A stretch of 64,000 nucleotides of DNA from Rosa chinensis (GCF_002994745.2 NC_037091.1:1612001-1676000); one strand, 5' to 3'. Counted from the first letter of the stretch, positions 35,605 to 49,429 are shown. Numbers and translations: made by a program. The notes: a model not told the origin generated them from the sequence alone.

Positions 35605-36782
35605 TTCTATTTATGCTTTTGTAGACCATTCAGCTAGAAGTTAGGTTTTTCTACATATTTATCATTGTTTGTAGGTTTACTTTGAAAATGAGCCCCCAAA
35701 TTTTAATAAGCGGTGTTTATCAGATTTGGTTGTTATTTGGTCCACATATTTGAGTTTGAAGAACTTATGTACGTGTCATTCTAACTTTATAAATGAAAAG
35801 ACATGTATGTTTCTCTATGAACAAAAAAATTAATAAATACCTAACCATTATCTTCCCTCACTTATTTTCCGAAACAATACCCTCGATAAAAATAAAATTC
35901 TAAAGTGCCTCAATCCACCTCATATCAGTCTTTTCGTGTTTTCTGTAGTTGCGAAAAAGAGTACAATTTGAATTTGTAGTTTCCCCAAAAGTAAAATGAA
36001 TAGTAAACCCTAAACCCTAAGTTGGAGTCTTGCATATATAGACTTGCCCTTTTTCCAACATGAGCAAGCAAAAGTGATTGTTTTTACTTTTTACCCGATT
36101 TAAGTGTTAAAAGACACTGCTGAATTTCATAGATGATTTAAAGTTATAGGCTCATAGCCTTGTAGGTGATAGGTCTCATAGGACGGGAGTATTTTGTTCC
36201 TACTAGAATTTTTGGTCACTTTCCAAATCGATGCACTGCCACCAGGTTCTAACTTCTAAGTGTGCGTTACGAACACAACACAGACCACTCTCGCGAAAGA
36301 AAGTGGACCGCACTCTCTCCCTTTCTCCGTTGAGCTACTTGACGCGTGGGTTGCAGGTGTCGACGAATGGCGGGTGTGGAAGGGGAAAGGATTCTTTATT
36401 GGGGAAAATAGGTTTTGGAAAATAAAAGAAATGAAAAAAATGTACTTTCCACGTGGCCACTGAGAAAGGGAATCCAATGACTTGTGCCTTTCAGCTCTAT
36501 AGCTTCTTCTCTTCAACTCGTATCGCGATATGAAGGAAGATATACAAATATCATATTAGGCTTCTTATTTTTATGAAAAATGGAGTCCTTTATCTATTTA
36601 ATCTTGGAAGAAAATGAAGTAATTTTCAGTTTTTTTTTTTTTTAAAAGAAAACCTTAGTCCATTTCACTCTTACATATGTCAATAATTTTCAATTAAGAT
36701 GAAATGCAATTGCAATTTTGAAGAAAATCAATTTGAATGATGGATAACAAATAAATCGTTTATACTCATTAATATATTTTTT
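35605..36782. other. Intergenic, with a double telo-box
   Basis: At 36005-36020 is aaaccctaaaccctaa, two overlapping plant telo-box motifs, which in promoters are often linked to genes of dividing cells. It lies 2.5 kb from the KRP start, so the link is weak. Overlapping ORFs at 36231-36516 lie on both strands and are not convincing. Confidence 0.35.
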
Positions 36783-38110
36783 CCGAAATTGATTCAAACT
36801 ATTAGTGTAGTGTTGATGTCCAAATTGCATCAAACCGACTACATTAATGACGGAGTTGGTTCAGTTTGAGAAATCACTCATTACCGTTCCAAGTCGGTTA
36901 ACCCAACCTATTGCTACAAACCGCTTCCTCAATCTCTGCAAACCAAATTTTCCCTCCATCCTAAATCTAGACAACCGATGTGATTCATATAATTACGGTC
37001 AAAAACCCCCCGATGACATTGATTCCACACCTAATTGCTATAGTAAACCATAATTAGAGCTCGAAGCTAATAACTAACTAAACGAAAATTTGAAGTTCTA
37101 TTCAATTTTTTTTTTTCATTAGGTAATTATTTGAAAAAACTATATTTCAAAAATAATTCAAAAACATCATTAATTTTGGTAGTAATTCAAAAGCAAAAGT
37201 GCTTTGGTAATAATCCAAATGCTATTTTTTTGTGATAATTTGAAATACTAACCGACATTATTTTTCACTTTTATTCTAAAATTGACCCGAACTGCTAATG
37301 TAGTCTTGGTGTCCAAACCATATCAAACTGACTATAATAATGGTAGAATTATTTCAAGTGAGAAAATCACCTAATACCGTACTAAATCCCTTACCCCAGT
37401 TATCACTTCCTCAACCTTTACAAACCAATTTTTCCCTCCACTTAAATCGTAACAACCGATGTAATTGGTATTATTTGGATAAAAAAAAAACCCCAATTGC
37501 TATAGTAAATCATAATTAGCCCTCAATGATCATACAGTAACTAACCTAACGAAAATTTGAATTTCTATTCAAAAAATTTATTTTGGTAATTACTTGAAAA
37601 CACTATTTTTTTGGTAATAATTTGAAATACAAACATGCATTGTTTTTTTTTCCTAAAATTGATCCAAACTGCTAGTGTAGTGTTGGTGTCCAAACTGCAT
37701 CAAACTGACTACAATAATGACGGAATTGGTTCAAATTTGAGGAAATAACCTAATACCGTCATGAATCGCTTACCCCAGTCTATTGCTCCAACCTACTTCC
37801 TCAACCTTTTAACAAACCAAATTTTCCCTCCGCCTGAATCTAAGCAACCAATGTAATTGGTATTATTTGGATAAAAAAAAACGCCAACTGCTATAGTAGA
37901 TCGTAATTAGTGCTCGAGAATAGTACAACAACTAACTTAACCAAAATTTAAATTTCTATTCAATAAATCTTCTTTTGGTAATTATTTGAAAACACTCTAT
38001 TTTGGAAATAATTCATTTTAATCATTAGTTGTGGTAGTAATTCAAAAACAAATTGCTTTGGTAATAATTTGAAAACGCTATTTTTGGTAATAATTTGAAA
38101 ATACAAGGTG
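36783..38110. repeat. Tandem triplication upstream of the KRP gene
   Basis: Three diverged copies begin at about 36783, 37276 and 37653. Each opens with 'aaattgatycaaactgctag'-type text followed by 'gtgtccaaa...catcaaactgact', then 'attgctatagtaaatcataatta', and ends in 'ggtaatwatttgaaaa' blocks. Unit spacing is about 493 and then 377, the third copy running about 450 bases, so the units differ by indels. There is no coding content and no terminal inverted repeats are obvious. Confidence 0.82.
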
Positions 38111-38203
38111 GACAAAGTTTGGCAATAAAAGATTTCCTTTGTAGTAATAAAGAAGCAAATTCATGGTTTGTTCATTGTATCTTATCCAAAATGCATCATC
38201 CCC

Positions 38204-38212
38204 CTATATATG
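38204..38212 (+). promoter_or_regulatory. TATA-like box of the KRP gene
   Basis: The text 'ctatatatg' lies about 340 bases before the KRP start codon. It is followed by a purine-rich (AAG/GA)n and then a pyrimidine-rich (CTT/TCTC)n stretch that would form the 5' UTR. Confidence 0.4.
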
Positions 38213-38551
38213 TTTACAGAATGATCTCTCAACAACAGAAAAAAGCTTTGTAATAAAAACAAGAAGAAGAAAAAGAAAAAAAAAAAAGTTGAGAAGAAGA
38301 AGAAGAAAAGGAGAGAGAGAGAGAGAGAAATTGAGAAATTGAGAAAAGAGTAATTGAGAGAAAAATTACAAATACCCCTCCACTCACCCACCCTTCACTT
38401 TCTTCTTCTCCTTCTTTCTCTTCTCTCTCCTTCCTAATTTTTGCAATTTTTCAATTCTCTCTCTGTTTCTCTCCGGACTCGATGAGACGCAGCAGCAGCA
38501 GCAGAGGAGCTTAACCAGAAATAACGACGACTAGAGGAAGAAGAAAGAGGA

Positions 38552-41122
38552 ATGGGCAAGTACATGAGGAAGTCCAAGGCCACCGGTGACGTGGCAGTGA
38601 TGGAAGTCTCGCAGGCCGCCTCTCTCGGGGTTCGCACCCGAGCCAAAACCCTAGCTCTCCAGCGCTCCACCACCTCCTCCGCCTCCTATCTCCAGCTCCG
38701 CAGCCGCCGCCTCCAGAAGCACCCGCCGATTCTCCCGCCTCGAGAGCCCCGCAGGCAGAAGCACCACCACCACCACCACACTCCCAAACAGCCAACGCCG
38801 GAAAACCCTAACCCGCCCGCCGACGAGGGCTCGCCGGAAAAGGAAGAGGCGCCCGAAGAGGGGCAAAATAATAATGGCGAAAATGGTGATTTCGGTGATG
38901 CAGAAGAAGCTTCGTTCGGAGAGAATGTGCCCGAGTTTGAAGGTAGAGAGAGGTGGGTTTTCTCTCTGGGATATATGCTTTAATTTTTTTTTTCTGTGTT
39001 TTTAATTTTTCTTTTTCTTTTTAAATTTCGAAGAAATGAAGGAAATTGGAAAAATGGGGGATATGGGTTTTTCAGTGTTCTGATCAAGTTGGAATTTTTT
39101 TGTTCAATTTAAACCGTCGGGTGGTTATTTCATTTTAGGGTTTGTTTGAAATGATGAGAAATTAAAGGAAATAGAAGAGTATTTAAGATTTAATTTTTAT
39201 GGATTTTGAAGTTTTGAGTCAAAATTTTACTGAATTGAACACTAATTGCAAGTTTTTCAGCTATGGGAAAAGCTAATAAAAAGTTTGTAAATTGAAAACT
39301 TGATGGTTGCTTTTGCATTACTTTCCTGTTTGATCATGGATTTTCTTTTAAGAAAAGCTGCTTTTGTTCTTTTTCGCTCTTCTTTAGATCATTATATCCT
39401 CTTTGGTTGCTGAGAGAACAGAGATTTTTTTTTTGTCCTTCTCATTTTACAACTGGATTGTAATCCTTCTTCGAAAGAAGGATTTTCTTCTTTTTCTTTT
39501 TGGGTTGTCTTGCATGTACTGTTTGGTAGCACTGGAATTAGGAAAAGAGGAGAAGAAATGTATGACTTAGTAGCATAGCTTGATAGAACTACTTGTCTGG
39601 CTCTTTGTTTTCTTTGAGGAAATCAAATGAAAACTAATTTTTTGATCTAAAAGTTATCTGTTGCAAACAGAGCGAAAGGTTTATCTAAGAAACAAAAGTT
39701 GGGACTTTTGATTCACTGGTTTCATGAAAAACAAGATTTAATTTTCCCTAGCAATGTTTTTTTTCACAACTGTTACCAGGTTGTCTTTTAATACGTTTCT
39801 ATTGTTTTCCTCTCCACTGGAAAATGAAGACATCTACGAATTCGAGTGTTTTCGCTACATGTCATTCTCTCCTAATTTTTTATACATGATTGCTAATTGA
39901 GTGCATTATCTTTCTATTTTGAGCTTCTGTTTTTCAAACTTTAGTGTTTATGCCCTGATCTTTTTTTGAGTGCTCTGCAAACATGGTTCTTAAACATTAA
40001 AATAATTCTGTTATCTCTTGTGTTTTCTAGTTGTTAGATATCTATGGCTCAATACAGTTCAGATTGTTTAACTCATCTTGGAGCATAGGACCTAATCTCT
40101 TCAACGCCTCAATTTACAAATCTACGTACAGAATTTTGCATCTTGGATCATGTGGCATATAATAGCAATCTTGGCAAGTATCTGTTTACTGGTTTTTGAT
40201 GCATTGAACGTGTAATGATTGAAAACAGTTCAGTGTCTGTTTGATACTGGGAACAGAGAAAAGATACAGGATATAAAACGATTGATTCATTGGGGGGGGA
40301 CCCAAGTTAGAGAGCTTCAGTAAAAAAATATGGGAAAGCTGTCAAGTGAAAATTTTCTCCATACCATGTGGTAGCAGGAATGCATCTTGCAATATTTTTG
40401 AGTTATTACAGCATATGGTTGGCCAACTCCTGTTTGCTTGACCATACATGTCAGATATCCTCCATGTTTGAGTCGGATAAGTAATAAGGATAATATTAGA
40501 TGTTGTCTGTAGCTCCTGAATAAAAGCTCTTGCTCTTGAAAATTAGAATTCACAGTCACTTTGTTAGTGATGTTCTTGCATTAAGCTTACCTATATTTGA
40601 CCACCATTTGAGATGCAGAACTTGTATGCTGTTTTTAATGAATTTCTGTGTCATCTTATGTTAGCTTGGCTTGCTTGGTTGTGATATCTAATGAGATTGA
40701 CTTTTTTATGACAGAACCACAAGGGAATCTACACCTTGCAGCTTGATAAGGGATCCAGACACCATCAGAACCCCTGGTTCTACTACTAGGCCTACTAATT
40801 CAGCAGATGCTAACCGGAGAGTACAGAACTCATCACAGAGACACATACCAACAGCACATGACATGGATGAGTTCTTTGCTGGTGCTGAAGAAGAGCAGCA
40901 GAAGCAATTCATTGACAAGTTACTATTACTCTTTAACTACTTTAAACTGCTTCAAGTTTGAATTTGAATTTCCATGCATATTATCCAAAAACAAGCATGG
41001 TTTTGTTCTGTCACCATTCAATCTAATGTTACTATTGTGGGTTTATCTGCAGATACAACTATGACCCTGTGAATGATAAGCCGCTACCAGGACGTTATGA
41101 ATGGGAGAAATTGGATCCTTAG
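38552..41122 (+). CDS. KRP: KRP/ICK cyclin-dependent kinase inhibitor
   Basis: Three exons with GT-AG introns: 38552-38952, 40715-40918 and 41053-41122. They encode 224 residues. KRPs inhibit CDKA/B-cyclin D complexes in the nucleus and slow the cell cycle. Conserved pieces in order: [19 protein letters not shown] at the N-terminus (KRP3/4/5-type motif 1), [23 protein letters not shown], a His-run with Pro-rich linker (about 74-100), an acidic Glu-rich stretch, RESTPCSLI, and the Kip-like C-terminal CDK/cyclin-binding end ([20 protein letters not shown], then [11 protein letters not shown]). The first intron is long (1.76 kb). The N-terminal motif suggests the KRP3/4 group. The gene lies downstream of a tandem triplication and a GA-rich 5' UTR. 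The 3' UTR carries a short telomere-like array at about 41413-41438. Confidence 0.93.
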
Positions 41123-44100
41123 AAGACACACTAGCACTCTGTCAGGGCTTCCTTTCCTCCCCATTCTGGGTTGATCTTGGGCTTAGGATATCTAAACTAG
41201 CAGGTTTTAGTTTTAGTAGTTGTGGTGATGGTGCTATTTCTATTTTCCATTGCCCTTCTTTTACTTGTAAAGAAGTAGGACTGGCTAAGATGTGTAGACT
41301 AATGGTCTGTAACATAACATATGTTATGAGTACACAACAGATACAAATCAAAGTCCTTTGTCTAACAGATCATGTGAGAGAGGAGGAAGGGAATTAAAGA
41401 GGGTTCGGGATGTAGTAGGGTTTAGGGTTTAGGGTTAGGCTGAGTCGATTAGGTGGTCAATCTATGTGGTACAGAAAATTACTTAGATTGGTCCTCTTTT
41501 TCTCTTGCACTGTACTTTCTTCCTCCCTTCTTTGTCTATACTTGTACTGATGCAACTTTAGTGAAACTCCTGGAATAAATATGTCCCTTTTTCCCTCATT
41601 TCATGTTGTAATATTTTCCATGTGAACATATTATATCACTGTTCTTGAGCAACATTATTAAGTACCAACTGTTCTTTTCTTATATTCCCCGGGTGATTCG
41701 TTTGGTGCTTTTGACGGTAGTGGTAGGGTACCTTTGATGCTTTATGGTGGTTATGTATTGCAAGAATCTTTTCCTCTCCAATGCACTTGAAAATTTAATT
41801 TGTATGCCAACCAGAAACGTGGAACACTAAATTGAGTGAGTGTAATGAGATTACAGATTACTAAGTAACCTGTAACCTCCATCTTCCTGAATTCTAATGT
41901 GGACGGATGAGTCGAGAGGGTGAAAAATTGTGACAGTGAGGAAGTGAACTGCAACCATTTGTTGCTTGAAACTGAGTTTCGTTGCTTTAACAATATGCAA
42001 GGCAGATCATTCATTTGCTGGATGCAGAACTGTATGCAATAAGATGACAGTGTAGAACATCCTTTAGCTTATGTTATGAGGTTTATGTCTCCGTTTTGAG
42101 CGTTTTAGGAAAAACAAGTCTAGCGGCCCGCTAGGCTAGGCATCCAAACCTCAAGTCTGTAACGCAGAGCCACAGATTTTCCTCAAATGAGGCTGCACAA
42201 AGATGTCTTAATGATCACACGGTTTATACGTACTAAATGTCATTTACTAGGGTAAGATACAACCCTACAATGTATTTTGATCAAACCTCAATTTTGTGTA
42301 TAGTCAAGTTCTAGGGATTATTTCTTGTTCATTTATCTTTCTGCTGGTAATAAATTTCAGTCCAGAATTCTAAACACAAATTTCAGTTAATAGTGCCAAT
42401 CTTTGCAGCATAAACAGTAGAATGAAGAAAGAAAAAAGCACCTACTTTGATACTGAACTTTACATTCTGATACTTTATCCGTTGTGATGATTTTCAATTT
42501 TTCATAAAGTTGGAGATTGCATCAGAAAAGTAGGAGTCAGAACTTGGTAGGTTTCGATAGCAATGCAATAGGTGCTATATGTTGCCTCATTTAGAAGGAA
42601 TAACAAGCATCGTTAAGTGTTAATATTAGGCACTTGAAATCACAAGCTAGGAGTGATAGGAAAGATGATGGTGGTTGTTACGGTTTAAATGGTATTGGAT
42701 GAAACCGAGGAATCTTCAATTTCCAATGAAAGCGTTTCTGGTTTTCATGGAGTGAGGAAGGACTATTATTGTTGTTATGTATTCAAGTGTGTATTCATTG
42801 CTTTGCTTACCAATGGAAGACCAAACAAGGAAGTTGTCTCCCACATGCACCAGGCCTTTTTGGTGTTTATTTGTACAATCCAAAAAAGAATTGTTGGAGT
42901 GAGTCACATTAAGAAATAAGAATAAATAAAGAAGCAAAATGATGCTTTCCAAGAATCTTATGGTTGAATTATCTCTAACCAATCCCTCCCCCTTATACAA
43001 TTACCAATTAGTTTGAGAAAATTGGATACTGTTGTACCTACTTTTGTTTGCTCATGTCTTTATGAGTTGATATTTGATGATATACACCCTCACAAGAATG
43101 TGATGATTCTACCACAGAATGAAGACGAGAAAACCCCAACAAAGAAGTTGGACTCTAGCCAGAGCATTGGTTACAGTTATACAATGGCGGTTCATAAATT
43201 TCTTCATATTAGATTACTTGCTTTGTTTAATGTTCTTTAATTTTTTTTAGACAATTAGTTGAATACTTTGTCTTTATTCCTTACACTTTAAAAACAACAA
43301 ATAGTAAAACGAATATCTAGAATTACTATACATTTATGTGTGAACTTGTTTTGAAGTAAATGTCTTCATTTCATGATAACTTTGAATTTGCGACTAGAGA
43401 TTTTACATAAATCCCTTATGAGTCAAATGTTGCCTTTGGCAAGAAATGCTTTTTCAAATAACATAATCAACCCACCAAAGAAAATGCCCCATCAATTCCA
43501 CTAATAATTTCCTTCATCAATCTGTGGCGGTGGAGGTTGGTGTGGAACTGTGGATGATGAACTTGAAAGAATTGAAGACGAGCACATGAGACAGGCTGAG
43601 GGGTTGGTAGGGTACCATTCCATGTTATCATGTAATATGCATGCTTCTGGAGGAGCCAATACCACTGCTTATTAACTGGGATGATTCACTGTCTGGGCAT
43701 TTCTGCATATATAACTATAAACTGTATAACTGTAAACTGTAAACTGTAAACAGTATTCCTTCTGATGCACACATGGACACAGTCACAGAATCACTGTTGC
43801 AGAGGCTCTGTCCACTCCTCTCCTCCCTCCTGAGCTTTGCTTTTTAAATTTGAAAACATCCCATCTCATCAATGCTCAAGGTACCCATGCATTTACAAAT
43901 AGAAGTACTACTTAGCATTGATGATTAGCCTCTGCATTGATCAATGATTATGACAACCATAGGATGCTCTTCAACAATATTAAAACCTAGGTCCCATTAG
44001 GCTTTAGATATCATGACCAGGCTACTACTGTGTTTGAGATGATTATTGTGTTATATACCCCAGCAAGTCAAAGACAAATTTTGGTAAAAGATTTGGTAAT

Positions 44101-44887
44101 CCCTTCTCCATCATGGTTCTGAATCTTTTCAAGTTCGAGCACAATGCTAGATGGTTAATAATTGTGAAAAATTCTGCAGATTTGCTGAACAATTAATCTT
44201 ACTATTGGTAATTTGCAAGTAAATAATTCGGGATATTCGGGTGGTGGTGTTTCATTCTTACTGTGGCAAAATGCTACTTTTTCCCTTACTATGATGAGGA
44301 AGTTGAGACTTTTTAAACAATGAGATGCAATGTGAAAACTAAGCTACACACATCCAAAGGTTATTCTACATAATCAAACATAAAATAAGATGTATTACGG
44401 TGTCATACCACATAAATCTTCAATTGGAGAATAAGTTGGAGACGACATCAAAAGTTAAAGAATCAAAATTTTCTTTCTTTTCTTTCTGTTTTCAAACTCC
44501 TACCTACAAAACCTCGTTTATCTTGAAGATTTCCAACTTTTTTTGCGTCTAGATCTTAAAGAATTTCTTTGAGGACAAGGTGGATACATATCACTGTCAA
44601 TGCTCTTTGCAGGAGCAGAAAAAAAGTTTGACAGAAGTGGGGATCATGCTGTGATTTGCTTCCAGAACATGCATGGTTCAGGGTTGATTTCAAAAATCCA
44701 AATTAAAAGGGTTACACATAAAGAGAAGTAGCCTGGAATGGATCCACCGCCGACCCCATCTTTCCATGCTCTGGTGCATGTACTTTCTGGTGATGGGTCT
44801 CCCATACCCTTGCCTTTAAAGTTAGCCATAAGCTCTGGATTTTTCAATTTTGACTCCTGTGTACTTGAAGAGTCGTGCTTCTTTTCT
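41123..44887. other. KRP 3' UTR and long intergenic region
   Basis: 41413-41438 holds (TTTAGGG)2-3. At about 43715-43751 there is a small array of 'taaactg' units. ORFs at 42689-43240 have no recognisable domain. A readable stretch near 43550-43675 (DELERIEDEHMRQAEGL) lacks a start and partners. No gene is called. Confidence 0.4.
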
Positions 44888-45430
44888 CTCCCTTTTTTTT
44901 TTTAACATTATGAAACTTTCCTAAAAACTGCACAGTAGGCAGCAGCAAAACAGTGATTACAGTCTAATAGTGTATTCCTTTCAGTAGTCTCCAAATCCAT
45001 CACCTTTTTCACTTGCCGAGCAAGCAAATCCGCAACTGTGTTCGATGATCTCTTCACTAGACACATTATACAATTCAGCAAACCCAGATTGGCCCTTCTG
45101 ACGCATTTAACAAGAGGGTAATCACCAGCAGGATAACCCCTCACAACTGCATTATATAGATGTTCAGACTTCAGAGTCAGATTCCAAAGTGATATTGAAG
45201 ATTAATTTCCTTAGCTAAGGGTAAACCCTCCAGATTTGCACAAGCCTCAAGATTGTAAAGCTGATCCAATGCCGAGCTTTTAGTTTTCCCAGCCACCACA
45301 GAACCATTGGAGTCATGAGCTATAACACCAATTCCTGCAGATCCACTCCCAACATATCACAGTTGATCTAAACTTACCCAGAGGAAGGAAGAGACCAACC
45401 TGATGGAATAGCACCGGAAGATAAAGCAGT
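44888..45430 (-). pseudogene. LINE 3' end with decayed RNase H-like domain
   Basis: On the minus strand the text reads INCD (the catalytic Asp region), then after a frame change GSAGIGVIAHDSNGSVVAGK and NLEACANLEGLPLAKE. After a second break comes VKRSSNTVADLLARQ, the 'R-x2-N-x-VADxLA' end of plant LINE RNase H (RVT_3) domains. A poly-A tail follows (T-run at 44888-44902 on plus). Stops and frameshifts show it is dead. No reverse transcriptase part is present, so the copy is 5'-truncated. Confidence 0.72.
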
Positions 45431-45914
45431 GGCTTCTTCTTAAAAGAGTCACCCTTCTACATTTTCTGATTTTCTAACCAAAAAATGACTTGGGGAAGGG
45501 GATTTCAAACTTGAAGATCAACTGTGGAGCTATATGCTGTCACGTCTCAACCACTTGTAGGCTTATAAGAGTACACCCCAGATCCAAGACAGAGTTTGAA
45601 TTCTCCATTTCCTTCTAACTCAATGAAGAAAGAAAACGGTACATAGTGCACCGGTCTAGTTTTACTATTAGTTGTATTAACTGATTGAAACATGATGGAC
45701 TAGGGGAGGTAAATAACTGCAAACACGGAGGTGATAAGACAATCAAAGAGTTCCAGTAAAAGAACAATCCAAATGCAAGAAAACAAAGAGAGACAACAAA
45801 GCAAGTCTTGGATTGCTAACCTAATCAAGTAGTAAATATGTGAGTCATCACAATAGCATTTGTCTAATAATTTTAATTAACTGACACAATAACATAATCT
45901 AGAAGACTAGAGTC

Positions 45915-48509
45915 TTAAGATGACTTGGCGTAAAGGCGGATGCCAAAAGCCAAACCCAATATGGCAATGGGAACAAGGAACTGGAGAAGTTTGATGATGA
46001 ACTCTGAAGTCTTGTCTTGATTGTACTGAGGCTGCTTGGGAGGAGTGTATGTGGTCTTCTTGGGGATAGTAGAGGCATCGATCTCTCCCACATAGAAGTC
46101 CTTCAACATGTCTCTGGCATTCTCACTGTGACCCACGTCTTCGAAATCATCAGTTGCATCCTTCCCTGAATTGGCACATAAAAACATGAATTAGCTCTTG
46201 TATCTAAAGATGAGCATAGAGACTAGAAAAAACATGTACACATATAACATGTGTGCATATGCATGCACCCATGCACACCAATTTCAGTTGGGAAATACAG
46301 ACATCAGATCATCGCAGACTGTAGATCATGTTAAGAGAATGGCGAAGTCAACGGGATCAACAACATTGAGGGATGTCACACTACTTATTCATTAATAACT
46401 GAGATGCAAAGAGAGTGAAATGCATCATAGCCATTCACACTTGATTTATAATTGGAAATACTGTTCCTCATTTAAGGGTCTCACAAAACAACTTAATTTA
46501 TTAAGGTCACACCCTTTTTATGGACTCGTTTGAAGCAGTCCTGGAATTACAGCATGATAATTATAGAGATACCACATTATAAACAATTTAATCATCCAAT
46601 TGAGTAAAGATAATTCAGCAAGATAATCAAATATTCAATGAAATTGTTCACTTGCTTGCTAATTTGAGATAAAAGTCAAAATATCATTCTGGAAGATATC
46701 TCAGTCAACTACGTACCTGTTGCTGACAACAAAACATCATCACCACCAGGATGGTCGTCCAAGAACTTGGTCACATCATAAACCTGATCCAAGAAATAAT
46801 TTGGCAATAAGAACATGATATAATTGGCAGCTAAAAGGTAGCAGACCAGCTTTTGACGCTGGAAAACATGGACAGCGCTACATAATATAGGTTAGTGTTT
46901 AGCGAAGTTGTTTCAAGCTGTTCAAGACTTAAATTAAACATCTATTTCCTGGAGATGCACATTTGGCCAGTTAAGCGTACGATACAAATAAACTGGCTTG
47001 ATGATAAAGGCAACAAATATAGTACTGTTTTGTAGTTAGTTTAATGAATCCATAAAAATATTATTGATAACATCATGACACAAAGGAAAACTCCAAAGCA
47101 AATACAAAGCTTTGCAAGAAATCAAAAGGCCGTTGAGATCTACATTGAATGCTCATCTTCACCCCAACCTAGAACAGCTAAATGCAAAGTGAAATAATAC
47201 AACTAAGCTGGAATTGGAATTGTTTAAGTAATGATTAGATTTAAACCAGAATAACCTTGTAGAAAACATAATCAAAACTCAAAAGAAGCTAACGAGCATT
47301 ACTTATAGTTATTTTTAAATACTTTTGAAGAATAGTAACATCTTTTTGGCTTAGATCTTTAAACACCACATTTATGGCATCCATCTTATATTACAAGGAA
47401 AAGACAAACAAAAAATATTGAATGTTATCTTTACTATTTTAAAGTCCAACACCCTATGACCATGTTCACAAACCATAGAAGGAAAGCAATGACTTCTTGA
47501 AAATTAACATTTTCCAGTTATGTAAAACAGCAGAAATATATTAAGAAGAAGACTATTTTTCAGTGCTTTTTATTAGACAAGTACAATTGGTTGATGGGGA
47601 TGATGTGAATATTATGATCAAAGAGCTCTTCAGATTGATTCTATTTAGTGAGTCAAAACTATTATGGAATCTCATTATTGAACCCAACCCGATGTTCTGA
47701 AAGATAATGGACCACACTCTCTTCTGATTTAATTCTCTTTTGTGAAATTTAACAAAACAAGATGATCTGAAATATTATCATCTTAGTAATCCTTTTACTC
47801 AGTCCATCACTAAAGAGGGAGTCTCATCGCTTAACATGGACTACAATAACATGTCAAAGTACAGAGTTTACGAAAACACTTGCAGAGTTCAACAGAGGGG
47901 CAATATATCTCTAGCCAAATCACAAAGCTTAAGAAGACAGAACAGAATTGACAACCTAACTAAAGTGACAATATAGGCATTGATATTGCTGGAAGCAACA
48001 TCTAAGATCCAAGGAGAACATGTATTCTTATAAATCAATGCTAAAGAGTTTGATTGGAACTGACCATTTTAGAGAACAAACCATAAACAAGAAGTCAACC
48101 AATGATTGACAATTCAAAAACGAGTGGAAACTCCAGCAATATATCAAAAAAGTTAAAGCTTGAGCTATCAAATTAACACAAATTTGTGGGTTGGCTTATG
48201 CCCATGAACATTAACATGCACCACAACAAAATCTTCAAGAACAAAAAATCAAAAGCAAACAAGATCCATAATGTCTCAATTGTCAAACTTGATCATATGT
48301 ATGAACAAACCAACATGCAAAGCCTTCAAATTTCCCTTTCCTTGTTTCAGATTCAGTTGGGTCGGACAAGAATAAAGAAAAAGGAGAGAGCTTTATGTTG
48401 AAAAATGGGAAAAAGTGAGAACCTTGCCATTGATGATTAGCCAGCAGTCTTTCGGGGTGTTGTGGTCGGAGACCTGAGCCAAAGTGAAGACCTTTCCATC
48501 GCCACCCAT
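45915..48509 (-). CDS. CB5: Cytochrome b5, ER tail-anchored
   Basis: Three exons with GT-AG introns: 48509-48423, 46783-46717 and 46165-45915. They encode 134 residues, the standard length of plant microsomal cytochrome b5. The heme-binding core has the two axial histidines at H40 (HPGG) and H64 (DVGHS), with FxxxHPGG and DATDDFEDVGHS intact. Residues about 108-129 form a single C-terminal membrane anchor (FIIKLLQFLVPIAILGLAFGI), and the short tail RLYAKSS is typical of ER isoforms. It passes electrons from cytochrome b5 reductase to desaturases, hydroxylases and some P450s on the ER surface. Intron 1 is 1.6 kb. The upstream region is crowded with transposon sequence starting about 260 bp before the ATG, so the promoter is probably short. 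Confidence 0.94.
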
Positions 48510-48798
48510 TTTGCTTTCCTTGAAATCTCCGATGCAACCTGGGTGGAAACGTTGTATGCTCCAAAACAAATTTAGATCGATCCGTTAATAATAAGGTTGG
48601 AGGATTGGTGCTATGGAGAGAGTAAATAATGAGGAGAGAGAGAAAAGAGTGTTAGTTTTGGTAGTAGGTGGATGGAATTGGTTGTGCCCTTGGTGGTGGG
48701 TAGGCTACATTCAAGAGTTTGGTGATGAGCCGAGTGATTTAGTACAAAGGTTTGGTCGTTTTTATTTTACTAGTCGTGCTTCGTGCCGTGTTCGGGCC

Positions 48799-49429
48799 TA
48801 GTTCTACAACATTTTTTTTTTTTAAATAAGGGCTGGTGCGGCTGTCCTCAAACCTTGATTAATGAAACTGCTGAATACAAAGGGGGGACATAGAGCCTAA
48901 ACCCCTTATTACAATAAGCATCTAGAGAACATCCTAAAATAATATTAGAAGTCTCTACAAAATACATGTATTCAAACAAGCACCAATTAGCAAAAAATGT
49001 TCTACTGGCTACTCTATTTACTTTGACAGAACGGTGACATACCGGAAAGATAACTTGATTACAACGAAGCATAATTATCAAAATCACAGTTTTCCCACTA
49101 TGTTGCCGCCGAAAAATAAATCTGACGACACTCAGTCTCATCCTGCCATTAGGAGGCTGCAACTATTTAACAATGGATCGTAACCTAGCTAGGCCAGACA
49201 AGACACTTAGAGTGCATACATAGGCATTTAACCCGACTAAACCTATAAAATATATGTAAGGACTTATTTCACGCCAAAGGAGAGACAATACTAACAAACT
49301 CGAACAAATAAAACTAAAACAGAAATTAAAATTACCAGCCCAATGTGACAGACTTGGACCTAGAGTAAAACTCAGGCCCAGGATAGGCCCACCATCGGAC
49401 AATGGCCAATAGTTCTACAACATTTTTTT
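48799..49429 (-). mobile_element. Retroposon insertion with about 20-bp target duplication
   Basis: 'tagttctacaaca' followed by a T-run occurs at 48799-48818 and again at 49410-49429. The 591 bases between are a minus-strand retroposon ending in poly-A (T-run at 48819-48823 on plus). The duplication includes part of the T-run, so its inner edge is approximate. No RT or RNase H domain is recognisable. Confidence 0.75.

Noticed and set aside
36231..36516. Three overlapping ORFs on both strands
   Set aside because: No domain and conflicting frames; intergenic.
38511..38866. Minus-strand ORFs opposite KRP exon 1
   Set aside because: Low-complexity Gly/Arg/Val translations of the antisense of a real exon.
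40265..40559. ORF in KRP intron 1 (minus strand, 80 codons)
   Set aside because: Inside an intron, with no motif; chance.
44644..44847. Minus ORF of 67 codons (Gly/Pro-rich), possible small peptide gene
   Set aside because: No signal peptide and no match to a known small-peptide motif; next to a LINE relic.
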